A model generated the notes under the pieces. The model searched no databases. It had not been told where the DNA came from and saw only the letters and a program-made list of their open reading frames with translations. Of a stretch of DNA of 64,000 nucleotides, positions 63,186-64,000 are shown piece after piece. The DNA is from Pseudomonadota bacterium (GTDB taxonomy: Bacteria > Desulfobacterota > Binatia > Binatales > Binataceae), in contig JAJPHI010000009.1 of the NCBI GenBank assembly GCA_021325355.1, positions 310,001-374,000 on the forward strand, in the 5' to 3' direction. How positions within the stretch are numbered: the first letter of the stretch is position 1; each line of letters begins with the position of its first letter. The position numbers and the translations under genes were made by a program.

Positions 63186-64000
63186 TCAGTTGCGGCGCAC
63201 GTTGCGGAAGGGACCCGTATCGAAACGCGGTTCCTTGGGAAGCTCGAGAACCCGTTCAGCAATGATATTGCGTTGGATCTCGTCGGTACCGCCGGCGATC
63301 GATACCGCCGGGACAGAGACGAGAATTTCGGCGATGATGCCGTTGCGCGGACTTTCCCTGCCGGTGAGCATCGCCGCGGTGCCGGTGATCATCGTGTGCA
63401 CGCGCGCGCAGGCGCGGGCGACATGGCTCGCCGCGAGCTTGCCGAGCGATCCTTCGGGTCCCTGCGGCCGCCCCTGCTGTTGGGATGCGCGCGCGCGGCG
63501 CGCGGTCCATTCGGCGGATTTCGCCAGGATCATCAGCCGCGCGATCTCCTGGCGCACGATCGGGTCGCGAATCGCTCCGGTCTCCTGGGCCCGCTCGAGA
63601 ATCAGATCGACGCGACCGGCGCGCTGCGGATACCACTTGTAGGGTTCATTGGCGCGCTCGTTCTCGAGGCGCTCTTCCTCGTAGATGCGGCCGACGCGGG
63701 GGCCGCGGCGCGAAGGGGTCGCGAGCCCATCGGCGCCACGCCGCTCATGAGCGAGCGTGGTCACCGCGACCTTCCATCCTTCGTTGACCTTGCCGACCAG
63801 GTTCTCGACCGGCACTTTGGCATCGGTGAAGAAGACCTGGTTGAACGACGCGTGGCCGTTCATCTGCCGCAATTGCTGAACATCGACCCCGGGCTGTTTG
63901 ACCTCGATCACGAAGAAAGAGAGACCTTCGTGCTTCGGCGCGTCCCAATCGGTCCGCGCCAGCAGAAGCCCGTAATCGGCGTGATGGGCGCTGGTGGTCC
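63186..64000 (-). CDS. Acyl-CoA dehydrogenase, 5' end cut by window edge
   Basis: The visible 271 codons are the middle and C-terminal domains of an acyl-CoA dehydrogenase. The FAD-binding middle part contains SAHHADYGLLLARTDWD and LSFFVIEVKQPGVDV. The helical C-terminal domain follows, with the family end GGTDEIQRNIIAERVLELP. The N-terminal helices are outside the window. It is the FadE-type used for fatty or ring-derived acyl-CoAs, and it begins the catabolic group 59075-64000. Confidence 0.9.
   Translation of the reverse strand, partial: TTSAHHADYGLLLARTDWDAPKHEGLSFFVIEVKQPGVDVQQLRQMNGHASFNQVFFTDAKVPVENLVGKVNEGWKVAVTTLAHERRGADGLATPSRRGPRVGRIYEEERLENERANEPYKWYPQRAGRVDLILERAQETGAIRDPIVRQEIARLMILAKSAEWTARRARASQQQGRPQGPEGSLGKLAASHVARACARVHTMITGTAAMLTGRESPRNGIIAEILVSVPAVSIAGGTDEIQRNIIAERVLELPKEPRFDTGPFRNVRRN

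Overview
The window is a GC-rich bacterial chromosome segment packed with genes on both strands. I see no phage, insertion sequence, CRISPR array or rRNA. RseP, an LptM-like lipoprotein head, DsbD parts, a TonB-like domain and HslU point to a diderm bacterium. The mix of central metabolism with type III CoA-transferase, acyl-CoA dehydrogenase, LLM flavin oxidoreductase, NHL-repeat and MEMO genes resembles uncultured soil lineages near the old Deltaproteobacteria, such as Binatota. That placement is inference from gene content; no marker was placed on a tree.

Layout. 1-2.7 kb: a truncated FAD monooxygenase, asnS and tRNA-Arg(CCU). 2.7-16.6 kb: an AI-2E-type permease, then a long minus-strand series read from rho downwards: rho, rpsB, tsf, pyrH, frr, uppS, dam, cdsA, rseP, tsaB, a DUF465 gene, ilvN, ilvC, psd, pssA. 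It joins translation, isoprenoid and phospholipid synthesis and branched-chain amino acid synthesis. It is unusual for holding an orphan Dam methylase where uppS and cdsA normally touch, for lacking dxr, and for an RseP with a large insertion. 16.8-19.9 kb: rluD, leuD, leuC. 20-28.2 kb: a secondary alcohol dehydrogenase, LigD, MEMO, a Rieske protein, an unknown small/secreted pair and a zinc-ribbon/TonB/BON membrane protein. 28.3-34.6 kb: dodecin and selA, divergent from a RibBA-like protein with degenerate active sites, a DsbD without its alpha domain, an NHL protein and an LLM oxidoreductase.

34.6-37.1 kb: ffh-rpsP-khpA-rimM. 37.2-43.5 kb: VOC, Smr, glycosyltransferase 39, a YyaL-type thioredoxin protein and an EEP-fold enzyme. 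43.5-51.4 kb: an arginine operon (hslU-argB-argD-argF-argG-small Cys protein-argH-LptM-like lipoprotein), with a 58-residue Cys/His-rich gene between argG and argH. 51.6-55.2 kb: comM, two overlapping unknown genes and ilvA. 55.2-59.1 kb: a zinc-finger protein, an orphan receiver protein behind a possible sigma-54 promoter, a free-standing DsbD alpha-like protein and a lytic-transglycosylase-like protein. 59.1-64 kb: a catabolic group of tandem CoA-transferase, 2-hydroxyacid dehydrogenase, carboxymuconolactone-decarboxylase-like protein and a truncated acyl-CoA dehydrogenase.

The clearest leads are the RibB/RibA-like protein that has lost catalytic residues in both halves, the Cys-rich gene in the arginine operon, the Dam/RseP/CdsA peculiarities of the lipid operon, and the zinc-ribbon/TonB/BON protein. 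All are inferences from reading the sequence, without any database search.
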